Assembly (NCBI GenBank): GCA_964035575.1
Contig: OZ037849.1
Span: 806,001-870,000, forward strand
Direction: 5' to 3'
Length of the DNA: 64,000 nucleotides
From: Rhynchopus sp. YZ270_cl-10
Taxonomy: Eukaryota; Euglenozoa; Diplonemea; Diplonemida; Diplonemidae
Part shown: positions 30,534 through 41,379 of the stretch, piece by piece
Numbering within the stretch: the stretch's first letter is position 1
Layout: each line of letters opens with the position of its first letter
Made by a program: the position numbers and the translations under genes
Notes under the pieces: generated by a model
Told to the model about the DNA's origin: nothing
Seen by the model: the letters and a program-made list of their open reading frames with translations, nothing else
Databases searched by the model: none

Positions 30534-31843
30534 GCGCATTGTTCGTACCTCTTTTCCAAGACGAATGCAGTCTGAGTGACGAGCACGAATGGTGTTGACA
30601 CTGCCTCGTGCGGTGGTGCCCTCATGCCACTGCGGGTGCGTTGTGCGAGGACAGAAGAGTGGCATATTCACACATCTTTTCCAAGATGTGTTGCGATTAC
30701 ACATGCTTTGACCACTTGATTTTTGGAGTGTCACACACTGCCACTTCCACATCTGTACACTATTCATTTCCGACTTTTCTTTTCCCTGGAGTTTGGAGCT
30801 CTTGCTGTTTCGTTTTACCATGGTGGAGCGTTGAGAAATTCCACACACCTTCCATATTTTTGTGTTGAATGATTGAGAGTTTCAGTGTTGCGATGTGTTG
30901 TCTGCTTCGATGACTGGCATGAGGGCTGTGTGCCTGTTAAGACCTTGGACGAGTACACCTGCCTGCCCTACTCCGTTTTCACGGGATTGAGGGAGGCCAG
31001 CGGTCAAGACCCCACTGTACCGGAAATGAATTCATATTTTGTGTGTGATCTGGGTGAGGGAGCATTCCAACTTTTCAGTCCCATTTCTATTCGCGATTTT
31101 TTTTCTACCCCTGTTTATAGAATCAACAGTGTGTAGATTAAGATTTTTAGTATACATTTTGTATTTTACAAAATGCTAGAGACCCTCGAGAAAGGTCGCG
31201 CGCTGCGTACCCCCCGCCCTCCCCGCTTGTTTTCCCCGCTCTCTTTTCTCTCCTGTGCTCCACGTCACTTTCTGTACTTCAGGAAAACACATTCATACCG
31301 GAAATTAAGTCGAGAATGAATTAAATGTGGAAGCGAACAACAATCAACCTTTATTTTCCCCCTCCCGTTTATAGTCTTTTGAGCAACAAGCAAAGAGTAA
31401 CGGCCTAAAAACAGCCTGTGTTGCTACCCACCACCAGAACTCATGACTCTGTGTCTGCAATAGCCGTTCATCATCATGAGTGGAAGCGAGGAGTAGCGCA
31501 TATCAGATGTAAAACCACAAAAAAATAGATGTCAGACTGCATTGGGAGGGGTCTCCACCCTCCCATACATCCGGTCATTTTTTTTCTCTCCAAAAAGGTA
31601 CAACTGTTCACGACGCTTTCTTTCAAATCAATTTTTTTTTTCAAAAAACACATCCCTTCCTCTTCCCCTCCTCCCCCTCTCAAACCTCCAAAGCCAAAGA
31701 ATACCACGCCTCCCCCACACCCACCCCCACCCCCACTCTCTTCCTTCTTCTCTAATTGCTTTCAGTGGCCTCATCTCTTCTCTCACCCAAGCTTTGTTAA
31801 ATCCGCTTTCTTCTTTCGATATAAACCGCCTCCGCTGCTCCCT
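30534..31843. other. Intergenic region with a possible exon fragment
   Basis: Apart from the PHD-like fragment at 30886-31053 I see no gene. The stretch 31655-31740 just upstream of the coiled-coil gene is pyrimidine-rich (CCTCCCCCTC, CCACCCCCACCCC), as is the upstream DNA of several genes here, and may be promoter or leader. Confidence 0.4.
30886..31053 (+). pseudogene. Possible exon fragment of a PHD/UBR7-like zinc finger
   Basis: After a possible 3' splice site (TTTCAG) the frame reads LRCVVCFDDWHEGCVPVKTL. C-x2-C-x4-H-x2-C is the spacing of the central PHD-finger ligands, and CVVC-DW resembles UBR7-type PHD fingers. Only one later cysteine (FVCD) follows before a possible 5' splice site (GTGAGG). 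No flanking exons are recognised, so it is either an isolated relic, a small unannotated gene, or chance. Confidence 0.25.
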
Positions 31844-32734
31844 ATGGCAGCGTTACGTGGTGTAGCCTTGTCTGCGTTGTCGAAGGTGCGTACTGGAGAC
31901 CATTATGCAAAGCCTTTGATGGATTGGAAGATGGATGTCCTGCAGGATAAGGGGGCACGGGAGAACTATGCAGGGCATATGGACCGTCTTGCCGCGCTGC
32001 ATGCTGAATATGATACTAAGGTTAAAGAGGTTCGTAGCGCATCTCAAAAAGTTGTTGAAGAAGTGCAACGTACCGCCGCTCTAACAGTTGAAGCATCCAT
32101 GGAGCCAACTCTCGCTTCTGTTGATGCAGAGAAGAGGGAAAAGGTTGTAGCTGATCTTCAAGCAAAAAGGCTTGAAATTTTGACCAAAAAGCATGAAATC
32201 CCGCTTTATTATAAAATTGGAGGGAAAAAGAGGAGAATTAAGCCGTATAAAGTGGATAAATCGTTTGGAGTGAAAACGCTTCAGAGAGGGGCGGAGGAGA
32301 GGAAGATGGAGCTGCAGAGGAGTTTGTATGCTTTGAGACAGGAGGAGAGGGAAGGGGAGGGTCGGTTGGTGGCACAAAGGGATCGGCAGGCGCAGGAGGT
32401 TGCGTTGGCAAAGGGGCAGGCAGGGGAGCTGCGTATGTTGTTGCAGCAAAGTGAGAGGAAGCTGCAGGCAATGAGGGACTCAGATGTGCTCAAGCTAAAA
32501 GCGGTCGTCGAAGACTCAAAAGAATACAGAGAAACGGATGCCAAGGAGGAGAAGCTGCACTTCTCCCGCATGGAGAAACACAACAACGCGCACCTCGTAA
32601 CGATGGAGAACATCACAAACGCTGCCAAACGCAAGGTTCGTGCAGTGAAGGCAGTCAGCCGCACGCTCGAATGCATAGCAGCATTCCTCCTTTGTGTAGC
32701 CTGCTACCGGGTTGCCTCCGTACTGATTGCGTAA
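31844..32734 (+). CDS. Coiled-coil protein with C-terminal membrane anchor
   Basis: The 296-residue protein from MAALRGVALSALSK is mostly charged helix. Heptad-like stretches (HAEYDTKVKEVRSASQKVVEEV and EERKMELQRSLYALRQEERE) make coiled coil likely. A basic patch (GGKKRRIKPYKV) lies near residue 128. The last 20 residues (CIAAFLLCVACYRVASVLIA) form one hydrophobic segment at the very end, the layout of a tail-anchored protein facing the cytosol. No family is recognised; organelle tethering or vesicle traffic is a guess. The frame is open upstream for about 315 bp, but that part is low-complexity phenylalanine and proline, so I take the Met at 31844. Confidence 0.8.
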   Translation: MAALRGVALSALSKVRTGDHYAKPLMDWKMDVLQDKGARENYAGHMDRLAALHAEYDTKVKEVRSASQKVVEEVQRTAALTVEASMEPTLASVDAEKREKVVADLQAKRLEILTKKHEIPLYYKIGGKKRRIKPYKVDKSFGVKTLQRGAEERKMELQRSLYALRQEEREGEGRLVAQRDRQAQEVALAKGQAGELRMLLQQSERKLQAMRDSDVLKLKAVVEDSKEYRETDAKEEKLHFSRMEKHNNAHLVTMENITNAAKRKVRAVKAVSRTLECIAAFLLCVACYRVASVLIA

Positions 32735-34498
32735 AAAAAAATTATTTTTATTTTGGGGGAAAAAAGAAGTTATTGGTGTGGCTGAAGAGAGCTGATTCGC
32801 ACTTCTTGCGGATTTTTTTGCGCCCCAGTCAGCCTAGTTCTATTTTTAAATATAATGTGAGTTTTGGAAGAAAGAAAAAAAGAGGGGAAAAAATGCACTT
32901 TTTTGGGCTTATTTTGGGTTCCGAATTTGACTCAATTGTCTCTTCTACACTCTAGGGATATTAAGGGGTTTTTGTCTGTATAGTAAATGGTAGTTGCTAG
33001 CTCTTTTTCTATAAAAAAGGTTTCGATTGTACCCCAAAGAATACCGCACACTCACTCTAGGTATCACAGTTTTTCTTCTAAGATGCGAAAACCACCCCAC
33101 GTCCCCTCCGGTGAGGTCCGGCAGTGGAAATATGTAGGTTTCGAAGCTTTTGGGCGTCCAGATTGGGGCCCGAGTGTGTATTTGAGTGGATGAGACAGAA
33201 AAGGGGGCAGTTTTTACCTCGTTTTTTAGCCCTTTTCGTTACCCCAAAACCCAAAAATCGCCTACAAAACGTCCATAGAAGGCACCAATACCCCCGGGGT
33301 TGATCTTAGATACCTTATGGGGGTTGAAAAATCGTATTTACAACCATTTTCTGGTCGATTTTGGTGCCCGGAGGTCCAAATAGAAGGTGTGTAACGCTTT
33401 GGTAACGCTTTCTCCTCCCCGGCTAAAATGTGGTTTTTGTGTATAAAAAAAATTCAATATTTTCAGCGAAGACATTGAAAAAACTGGACTTTTGGCCCCA
33501 AAACCCCCCGGAAATCACTCTGTGCACACATCTGACTGGAAAAAACCACTTTTCCTCTTGTTTTGGACTATTTTAAATTTTTGAATTTTTTGATAAATCG
33601 CCCTGTATCAAGTCCCCTCTGAAAAAGGGGGAAATTGGGTGAAAACGTGACAAAAAGTGTCAAAAAATCGGGGGGGAAAGTGCCAAAAGGCATCAAAAAG
33701 TAAGAAATAGTCCCACAAATGTGTTTTCTGGGGTGGTTTTGTGTTTTCGGATATTTTTTTTACACTTTTTCATGATTTTTTGTTGAGTGTTACAGAAAAA
33801 AGGGCCTCGCCGCGCTCCCTAGGGGGGGGGGGGGGGGGGGGGGACCACCCCCACAGGGGGTGGAGGGGTGTATCGAAAGCCGTTTTTTCCCTGTAAACGC
33901 GTTTTGCAAAACACACACCATAAAAAGAAAAGATGGGAATATTTTTGTTGATCCCTCACCATATACTATCAATTTATTGATTGCATAATATTATGATGAA
34001 ATACTGTAAACGCTCAACTGTGCGAACGAGAGAAACGCATATTCATCGCAAAATATTTGAGTACAGAACGCCTCTTTTGAGGCAATTCTGTCAACACAAC
34101 AAAAAAAAGGGGTATAAAGGGGATGGGCTATAAGGGGTGTGCTTTATATCAAGCAAGAGAAAAAAAAAAAGCAACGGAGTCAGTTACGGTCTTTTTGTTT
34201 TTTTGTATTATTTTTGCGCGGTTCGAAAACCCGCGGAAATCCGGGTGATTTTTTCTTATTTTTTCGGGGGTACTTTTTATTAGTGATGCCGGATGGCAGA
34301 CACATACACAAAGAACAGAAAAAAAGAGAGCGGGGGGTTTTTAACGATATGATTTCTTTTCGCCGACTGAGGAGCGTATTCTTGTTTCTCCACACCTACT
34401 TCACTCCAGCACCCAAACACCCATACACCACCCTCCTCACACCCATGAGGTAGCTTTTTTTGCCTCCCTCCCCCCACACACTCCACACCCCTCCCCAA
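32735..34498. other. Gene-free spacer with repeats and a G-run
   Basis: No protein or RNA gene is recognisable. Text at 33.2-33.4 kb recalls the repeat pair at 20.3-20.8 kb. A run of about 24 G lies at 33822-33843, followed by a CCACCCCC/GGGGGTGG inverted pair. Confidence 0.5.
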
Positions 34499-35092
34499 AT
34501 GCCCAATGAGTGGCTTGCCCTGGCATGGGTGTTGCGACGCAGTCACGACCTCGCCTGCATTGCCTTTACAGGTGTTGATATGCTGGTATTGTCTTTTGCT
34601 GATGCGCGTATGGAATGTGGTGGCGCCTGGGTCGCAGTGGATACACCCAACCGGGTGCGGGTGGCGTATGGAAAGAAGCCTTCGCCGCTGCGAGATCGGT
34701 ACCACGTCCACAGCGCGCACCCGGCAAAGGGAACGGTCACAGAGGTGTGCCTCAGGAAGCGTGATGGGACGAAGGGGGCGTATGCGATGTGCTGTGGGGT
34801 GGTGGCAGCGGGCAGACCTGTGGACGTCATGCATGAGAAGGCAGCGCGCTTTTCAGGAGGCGACGACAGTTGTGTTGTTACGTTTGTGATAGACCTTCGT
34901 AGGCGTGGTGGTGTTGGTGGGGGTGGTGCAGATGGTGCACACATCCAGCTCCGTGCGGGGGATGGCCACGAAGCAAGGTTCCCTGTCCCAGAAGGAGGCG
35001 ACGATCTCTGTCTCGTGTGTTACACATATGCACCAGATCAAGAGTGGGAACTGCTAGGAGTGTGGGAGCATCTGAGTCTCAAGGGGTGTTGA
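34499..35092 (+). CDS. Hypothetical protein, 197 residues
   Basis: Starting MPNEWLALAWVLRRSHDL, the protein has alternating short strands (GGAWVAVDTPNRVRVAYG, DSCVVTFVIDLRR, DLCLVCYTYAPDQEW) and a glycine-rich loop (GGVGGGGADGA). The pattern suggests one beta-rich globular domain, but I do not recognise a family. Another Met lies 39 bp upstream; the peptide between is low complexity, so I chose the inner start. Codon use matches confident genes. It lies about 0.7 kb before the second cyclase gene in the same direction. Confidence 0.6.
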   Translation: MPNEWLALAWVLRRSHDLACIAFTGVDMLVLSFADARMECGGAWVAVDTPNRVRVAYGKKPSPLRDRYHVHSAHPAKGTVTEVCLRKRDGTKGAYAMCCGVVAAGRPVDVMHEKAARFSGGDDSCVVTFVIDLRRRGGVGGGGADGAHIQLRAGDGHEARFPVPEGGDDLCLVCYTYAPDQEWELLGVWEHLSLKGC

Positions 35093-35582
35093 TGTGGAAA
35101 TAGGATGCGCTGCAAAACCCTTAAAAACCACGAAGAAAAGTACCGAAATGCTGAGATAAATTCCTAGGTAACTACTGGGCACTGTGGGGATTAGTGGGGT
35201 TTTTTCAAAAGTCTTTTTCTGTAAGAGAGTACCCCAGCCGGAACCCACAACACAGACCTGTGTGTAAATGGGGTGTTTTTAATTTTCACACACCCAGCCC
35301 CTTTTTCACACACTTGTACAACCACACAACTAAGGTGTCACTCATTTTTGTTATTACGAAGTGTGTTCAGAAAAAGGTTACTAGAGACGTGGTACTGTTG
35401 TCATTTCTATCTGCATGAGAGTGCAAAACTCCCAACCAGCCCATTAAACCCTTCCTGATCGTATATGATGTAGGTAGTGTACCAACTACACAAAAGACGA
35501 ATGGGGGTTTTTATCATTCCCTGTTCTGTAGTGCACGGGCGTGGCACGAAATACCATTCCTGTCCCTGCTGCCATCTTTTCT

Positions 35583-35715
35583 GTGTGCAGTGTGTCCCCT
35601 CCAAAAAGTACGATATGGGCAGCTTGAGTTCTCTTCTCTTCTCTTCTCAGTTCTTCGCCAACCACTCGCAGTGTGTCCCCTCCGAAAGAGTATCGTGCGG
35701 GCAACTTCAGTTCTG
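35583..35715 (+). promoter_or_regulatory. Two direct ~48-bp boxes upstream of the second cyclase
   Basis: GCAGTGTGTCCCCTCC followed by AAAAGTA, GGGCA and TTCT elements occurs at about 35588-35632 and again at 35670-35715, 82 bp apart, ending about 60 bp before the ATG. Duplicate boxes at this distance could be promoter elements or transcript leader repeats. A (TTCTC)n tract lies between them. Confidence 0.45.
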
Positions 35716-35773
35716 TTCTTATATTTTCCAACCACCCCTCCACAAGAACACAGGTACACTGACGGGAGGGGAG

Positions 35774-37576
35774 ATGGGGATGCAGTGTCTCAATGGCGTG
35801 CTCTCCTTGGACGGGACACTGAGCAGGAAAAAGAAGGAGCTGCGCACACAGTTCTTCATCTTTGCCTGTGTGGGGTTTGCAAATGTATTTGCAATGGTGG
35901 TGACTTTAGCTGGAAAGCTGCGAGACCCCATCAACTTAGCAGGGACAGTGGTGGTCTTGCTTGGGTTCAGCATTCCGATTTGTGCAGTGCTGTGCAGGGT
36001 TCCGTTGTCAACAAGGGTGGTGGTGGGCACGCTGTACATGATCACATGTGGAATACTGATGTTGGATTTGAGTGGACGAGCAGTCTTCAGAGAGGGATGG
36101 CCTCTCCTCGTGCTCATCATCGACATGCTGCTTGTGATGCAGGTGCCCAAGGTGTACAGTCTTGGGCTTGTGTGTTTCATTGTCATGTGGTTGTTGCTGC
36201 TTGGTGTTGAGGAGAGCTTCAGGTTTGGGATTTTCGAACTTCCTGGGATGCCTGAGAAGGAGGGTGAGTACGGACGGCTGTATTACATGCAAGAGAAGTT
36301 TGACTGTGAGACACCACCCTGTCCAGTACCGTTCCCTTCGCCTCCTCTATTAATTGCAGTAGCTGTATTTGTGATTGACTTCATCGTGACACGTGGTTTC
36401 GCACATGAGGTGCTGAAGGAGCAGGCATCAATGGAGCGGACGATCAACGCTGTGCAGGAGATTGCCTCGCTCCTGGCAAGGTACGACGTGGAGAAGGTGG
36501 CGGAGCTGCTGGAGGAGCATGAACATGAGCTGCCTGAAGGGATGACGGTGGCACTGCGTGCGTTGGAGAAGAACCTGCGGTCGTACAAAGCGTACCTGCC
36601 ACAGACGTGTCTGCTTGTGGATGAAGACAGCGAAGTTGAGTGCACTGAATACGCCAGTACAGAACGTACAGAACAAGATTGCACAGAGCAAACAGCATCT
36701 TCTGAGAGTGGTTCCACAAATGGAGCCTTACCTGCTGCAAATGTGCGACACGTTGCTTTGGGGCTCACGTCTGTGAAGGCGACTCTGCTGACGGTGAACA
36801 TCAAAAACACGTTGCGTCTGGTGGAGCAGGACAGTGCACACTTCTCCTCCTTCTTCACAACTCTTCTTCTGAAGACGTTGCAGGCAACAGAGTCATACCG
36901 TGGGATGGTGGACGTGTTTGTCGGTGACAGGGTGCACTGCTCGTTCAACACGTCAAAGCAGTGTGCAAACCACGCCACCTCAGCACTGCACACAGCAACG
37001 ATGCTGTTGAGGGGGTTGAAGCTGTCGCAGGTGAACATCGGTGTTGCATCTGGGAAGGTGCTGCGTGGTGACATGGGGTGTGAAGTGATGCGTCGCTTCA
37101 GCATGGTGGGCACACTTGTGCGTGACGTGCATGGGATGGAACGTGCAGGACGTATCCTTGGCTGCGACGTGCTCTGCAACCGTATGTGCTTCAGCGATGC
37201 TGAGTGCGAACACGAGATGCGCCTGATTCCGTGCAAGGTGGAAGTGTCTGCAACCTCTGACACACCTGAAGTGGTTGCCGAGCTTCTGCCTGGCAACGAA
37301 GAAGCCGAACATGAGACTGAAGAATGGATGTACCAGATCGGGAAGAACAGTGAGTGGGAGAACTACAACACAACAGTGCGGAAGTACCTGAAAGGCGATG
37401 TGTCTGCAGCAGCGGTTGAAGACGCTGGACAGGGTTGTCCTTGTGAACGGAGCCCTTTGAACGTGCATCCCTCGACAGTCAAGGGTGGGATTCTGAGTGT
37501 GGCCTTGGCACAACGACTGGAGGGGGCAAGGGACATGAGATTGGAAAAGCTTACTGAACTGGACAATGGTTTGTGA
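35774..37576 (+). CDS. Cyclase paralogue with a degenerate catalytic domain
   Basis: The 600-residue start MGMQCLNGVLSLDGTLSRKK and the following six-helix membrane part and helical linker match the 21.4-kb cyclase closely. After about residue 285 an acidic linker (ECTEYASTERTEQDCTEQ) leads to a single cyclase-like domain (about 325-500). There, TVNIKN stands where the first metal Asp is expected, the Lys-containing EVKTIGD is replaced by VDVFVGD, and GTLVRDVHGMERAG replaces the Asn/Arg helix. It is therefore unlikely to make cAMP by itself, and may bind nucleotide or pair with the active paralogues as a regulatory subunit. The frame opens further upstream, but the shared leader fixes the start here. 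Confidence 0.88.
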   Translation: MGMQCLNGVLSLDGTLSRKKKELRTQFFIFACVGFANVFAMVVTLAGKLRDPINLAGTVVVLLGFSIPICAVLCRVPLSTRVVVGTLYMITCGILMLDLSGRAVFREGWPLLVLIIDMLLVMQVPKVYSLGLVCFIVMWLLLLGVEESFRFGIFELPGMPEKEGEYGRLYYMQEKFDCETPPCPVPFPSPPLLIAVAVFVIDFIVTRGFAHEVLKEQASMERTINAVQEIASLLARYDVEKVAELLEEHEHELPEGMTVALRALEKNLRSYKAYLPQTCLLVDEDSEVECTEYASTERTEQDCTEQTASSESGSTNGALPAANVRHVALGLTSVKATLLTVNIKNTLRLVEQDSAHFSSFFTTLLLKTLQATESYRGMVDVFVGDRVHCSFNTSKQCANHATSALHTATMLLRGLKLSQVNIGVASGKVLRGDMGCEVMRRFSMVGTLVRDVHGMERAGRILGCDVLCNRMCFSDAECEHEMRLIPCKVEVSATSDTPEVVAELLPGNEEAEHETEEWMYQIGKNSEWENYNTTVRKYLKGDVSAAAVEDAGQGCPCERSPLNVHPSTVKGGILSVALAQRLEGARDMRLEKLTELDNGL

Positions 37577-37630
37577 GGCCTGCAAGGACCTGTCTGCATA
37601 GTACATAATGAATGACCTGCCGCTACGGTA

Positions 37631-37668
37631 GGAAACGGTATGCAGACACGCGCCTGCATACCGTTTCC
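37631..37668 (+). terminator. Perfect 15-bp stem hairpin after the second cyclase
   Basis: GGAAACGGTATGCAG and its exact complement enclose ACACGCGC, beginning 54 bp after the stop codon. A stem this strong so close to the stop suggests a 3' untranslated or 3' end element. No T-run follows. Confidence 0.55.
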
Positions 37669-38824
37669 ATAGTTACTTCGCAAATGTTAGACTGCTTCCT
37701 GAGCTTAATACTGACGAGCTATCTGCAGCGGCAATTTCCATTGAGTAGATGTTGCGTTTTACATTACCACCTGATTTTACCCCCAAAAAAATAACGGGAC
37801 TCGGGCCTTTTCAGGCCTCTGCGCAGCCTGTACGGTCCTATACGCGCCTATACGCGGGGCCGAAAATCCAGATTTTTTTTTAACCCTTTAGACCCCAGCT
37901 GGACATATATGTCCAAGCAAATCCCGACGAGCAATGGGAAAGGTTCTACTCATTTTCGTAAAAACATTTTATATATTTTGAAAGATTTTTCACCGATCTT
38001 TCAAAATACGCCATCTAAGAACACTTTTATGCATCTGGGTTTCCTTGGATGCCGGGGAGCATGGAAAAGTACGGAAAAAAGGTCACTTTTCAGAGAGAAG
38101 TGAAATTGGGAAAGGAGAAAACTTGTTATCTACACCGGCACGCACTCATTTTAACCAAAACCAAGAAATTGGCCATTTCGGCAAATTGACCCCACCACAG
38201 CACGGACGGATTCAGGAAATGCAAATACAGACGTTTTTGGCACTGTACAAAGTTGCAAAAAAAAAAAAAAAAAAAAAAAAAAAGCGTCCCACATTGGATT
38301 TTGGACCCCCCGGACCCCATATTTAGAAATAGCCCTGTCGCTCACTACTGAGGTGTTCTCCAGCTTTGCTTACTTACCCCCTCCTTTGGGCAAGACTTAC
38401 ACAAACTGGCTCTAGCCTTAAGAATAAAACGCACCGTTGTTACACAGCATCTTTGACGTACGTTTATTTAAAATTACAGCAAAACCCCGCAAAACCGACG
38501 TCTCTCCCTTTACACGTGTTGTAGTTTTGTTAGAAAACCCGAACAATAAAGCCAACGTTTTTAATGACGCTCTCCCTTCCCTTCCCATTTCCCTAAAACC
38601 ACTTTGCACTTAGCGTACCGAAATGACCCTCTGTGGTGTGGGTGGCCTAGGGCCTTTGGGGCACTCAAGAAAGGCTTCAGAAGTGCTGACATATTTTTTT
38701 TTTTGTGTTTTCCCCGGGGTGGGGGGGAAATGCTGAGTTTCAGAGCTGAATGTGTTCTTGATTTGACACAACGTTTGCACAAAAAAAAAACGTACCCAGC
38801 AGACAGCAGAGTCACACACAAGAA
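37669..38824. other. Gene-free spacer with repeat fragments
   Basis: A segment at 38165-38228 (GCAAATTGACCCCACC, CGGACGGATTC, GGAAATGCAAATAC) is related to part of the 250-bp array and to 44145-44205. A 27-A run lies at 38257-38283. CACACACAAGAA precedes the ArfGAP start. Confidence 0.5.
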
Positions 38825-41017
38825 ATGACGAAGAACAGACAGCAGGAGAAGTTCAAAGATGAGCTTCGGAAGATGACGAGCAGCGGGGAGAACAAGAAGT
38901 GCATGGACTGTGGGAAGAACGTATGCCCCCCCACACTCCCCACTTTACTTTTACTACTTCTCCGCAGCACACACTGTTCCGAGAAAATATTTATGACCTA
39001 TCAAGAAGCAACCCACCCTAACACCCACCCATCTATCACAGAGCCCGACGTACGTCGTGACAAACTTTTCGATATTCGTGTGCGACAAATGTTCTGACAC
39101 TCAGTATGGCACCCCACACTCAATACTCATTTGTTATCAAGCACCTATTTCACAACTTGACACGACTGGTCTCAGCCCATGCACCCTATCTACCTCCACC
39201 CCACCTACAGCCGCCAGCTCAGCTCTCGCGTTAAGGGTATCGGCTACCAGGACTTCACTGTCGAGGAGATGCAGAACATGCGGGAAGGTGGCAATGCGGT
39301 ATGACAGCACACATGACCTATCATGAATCATACGCTCAACCCAACACACTACAGAAAGCTGCCTCCATCTGGCGCGGTACGTTCGACCCCCGCAAGTACA
39401 CCGTCCCCAAGCCGGACGACCTGCGGAAGGTGAAGGAGTACATCCGCTGCACGTACGACGAGAAGCGGTGGTACCTTGGGCCCGGGGAGGTGGCGCCGGC
39501 ACCGGCCATCTCGGATGTGGCTCCTCCGGCACCGCTGTCGGGGGGTGCGACGTTGGCGCCGGGGCAGTGGCAGTGCGCGAAGTGCACGCTGATCAACAGC
39601 AGCAGCAACAGGCGGTGTGAGGTGTGCCAAGGCGACTACGTCGCGCCACCTGCACCGGCACCGGCACCTGCTCCGGTACCGGTTGCACAGCCGGTAGTAG
39701 CACAGCCCGTTGCGCCAGCACCGCACACATCCCCTGCTGCGTCGCTCCTCAAGCCCACATCGTCGCTCTTCCCCTCCAACAGCCTCTTCCAAGCGCAGGC
39801 CCAGGTCCCGTCTGCTGCCCCCACGCCAGCTCAGCAGACACCAGCGCCACAGCAGGACCTCTTCGCACAAAAGGCGCCCGAAGTTGACCTCTTCGCAGCG
39901 CAGCCTAAAGCTACACCAGACCAAGGGAGCCTGATGTTCAACAGCCCAGAGAAGAAGCAGGAGGAGGACCTCTTTGCGAATGTACCGGTATGTTGGGTTG
40001 TGAGATAGAGTATGAGGGAAGGGCCGGTAAACAATCATACCCACAGGTTACCGCAGCAGCAGCACCCCCACAGCAAACCCCAGCACCCGAGAAGGCGGCA
40101 AACAGTATGTTCCCCAAAAAAACTTATTCAAAAAAAAAAGAAAAGGTTTTCAATTGAATCAAAAAGTATACTGAGCATCCTCCTCGTGCACAGCCCTACA
40201 CGAATCTAATTCAAATCTCTAAGAACACATCACCTATTCCTTACCCAACACAATCAACACAGAGCTGGACATGGACGACCTGTTCGGACCCCCTACCACA
40301 GCACCGGTGCAGAACCAAAATGCGAACCAGATGGGTGGATACACAGGCAACACCAACAACAACGCGTTTGGCTTTGGGATGCAGCAGCAGCAGCAGCAGC
40401 CCATGATGCAACAAATGCAGCCGAACAACGCCTTTGGACAGCAAAACATGCCCCAGCAACAACAACAACAACAACAACAGCAACAGCAACAACAAGTCAT
40501 GCAGCAGATGGGCCAAATGAACCTGAACCCGAACATGCAGCAGCAGCAGCAGCCACAGCACGCCAACCCAATGCAGGGGAACAACTTCCAGCAATTCAAC
40601 AACATGCAGAACGCGAACCCCATGCAGAACAACATGAACACCCAGGGGATGATGCAGCAGCAGCAGCCCATGCAGAACATGCAGCAACAACAACAACCCA
40701 TGCAGATGCAACAACAGCCCATGCAAAATATGCAACAACAGCAGCCCATGATGCAGCAACAACAGCCCAATATGCAGCAACAACCAATGCAAAATATGCA
40801 ACAGCCGATGATGCAGCAACAACAGCCCATGCAAAACATGCAGCAACAACAGAACCCCTTCTCCCAGCAGTCTGCAGGCGCCAACCCCTTCATGCAGCCT
40901 GCAGAGACAAAGCCAGACCCATTCTCTAACCTGGGCACTGAGCTTGGGAAGGGGGGTAAAACACAGAACCCTCCAGGTGCCTCGCAGACACCTAACGTCT
41001 TCGCCGGACTTTTTTAG
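38825..41017 (+). CDS. AGFG/HRB-type ArfGAP adaptor, six exons
   Basis: Exons are 38825-38920, 39042-39103, 39211-39298, 39355-39987, 40047-40104 and 40263-41017; joined they give 563 residues in one frame. Each intron starts GTATG and ends CACAG or CTACAG. The ArfGAP zinc finger is CMDCGKN...FVCDKCSDTHR, then SSRVKGIGYQDFT, the EEMQNMREGGN region and the PRKYTVPKP...KRWYL tail typical of AGFG proteins. Whether the arginine finger works is unclear, as in that family. A RanBP2-type finger (QWQCAKCTLIN...CEVCQG) follows, then repeated DLF boxes, a poly-Gln/Met region and NPF, NPF and DPF motifs near the C-terminus. NPF binds EH domains and DPF binds AP-2, so a clathrin-linked endocytic adaptor acting on Arf is the likely role. 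Confidence 0.92.
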
Positions 41018-41093
41018 ATAAGATTGCCTCAATTCCCACAATGAAGTGTGGCTCAAATGCTGAGTTTTTTTAACTCATTTTGGGAAGTGACTG

Positions 41094-41125
41094 CACAACA
41101 ATGAGGCTTCAGATCATCTTCCCAC
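41094..41125 (+). ncRNA. H1-type hairpin
   Basis: GAAGTGACTG at about 41085 pairs with CAGATCATCTTC, with one bulge and a degenerate loop containing ATGAGGC. It is preceded by a separate AGTT/AACT hairpin at 41060-41078. Both follow the ArfGAP gene within 110 bp. Confidence 0.45.
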
Positions 41126-41342
41126 GAACTGTTCTCTATTAGATGCGTGCACAGTGAGGCAAATGAACATTCATTCATTTTAAGTTTTTCCCATTATTTT
41201 CCTCAGATAGATGCCTGCAGCAATAGTGTTACCAAAATCCTGTCAGGGGGATCTGCCAATATCAGCACTTTTCGGGAACACCAAAACATTAACTTTTGTT
41301 TTGTGGGGCGTTTGCACTAAACCCCCCCCCATATTTTTAACA

Positions 41343-41379
41343 AAGATGACTAAGACACAGAGAGGCTTCGGCTCATCTT
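41343..41379 (+). ncRNA. H1-type hairpin
   Basis: AAGATGA pairs with TCATCTT exactly; inside are CTAAG, a CACAGAGAG loop and GCTT. GTAAAACTTTTTC follows, like other copies. Confidence 0.6.

Noticed and set aside
31529-31843. N-terminal extension of the coiled-coil protein
   Set aside because: It is low-complexity Phe/Pro from T-rich and C-rich upstream DNA; the Met at 31844 begins gene-like codons.
35477-35773. N-terminal extension of the second cyclase (99 extra residues)
   Set aside because: The paralogue at 21.4 kb has no such extension, and the DNA here is a duplicated upstream box and a shared leader.
40234-41056. Cys/Leu-rich minus-strand frames opposite the poly-Gln region
   Set aside because: They are the complement of CAG/CAA and ATG codons in the ArfGAP gene.
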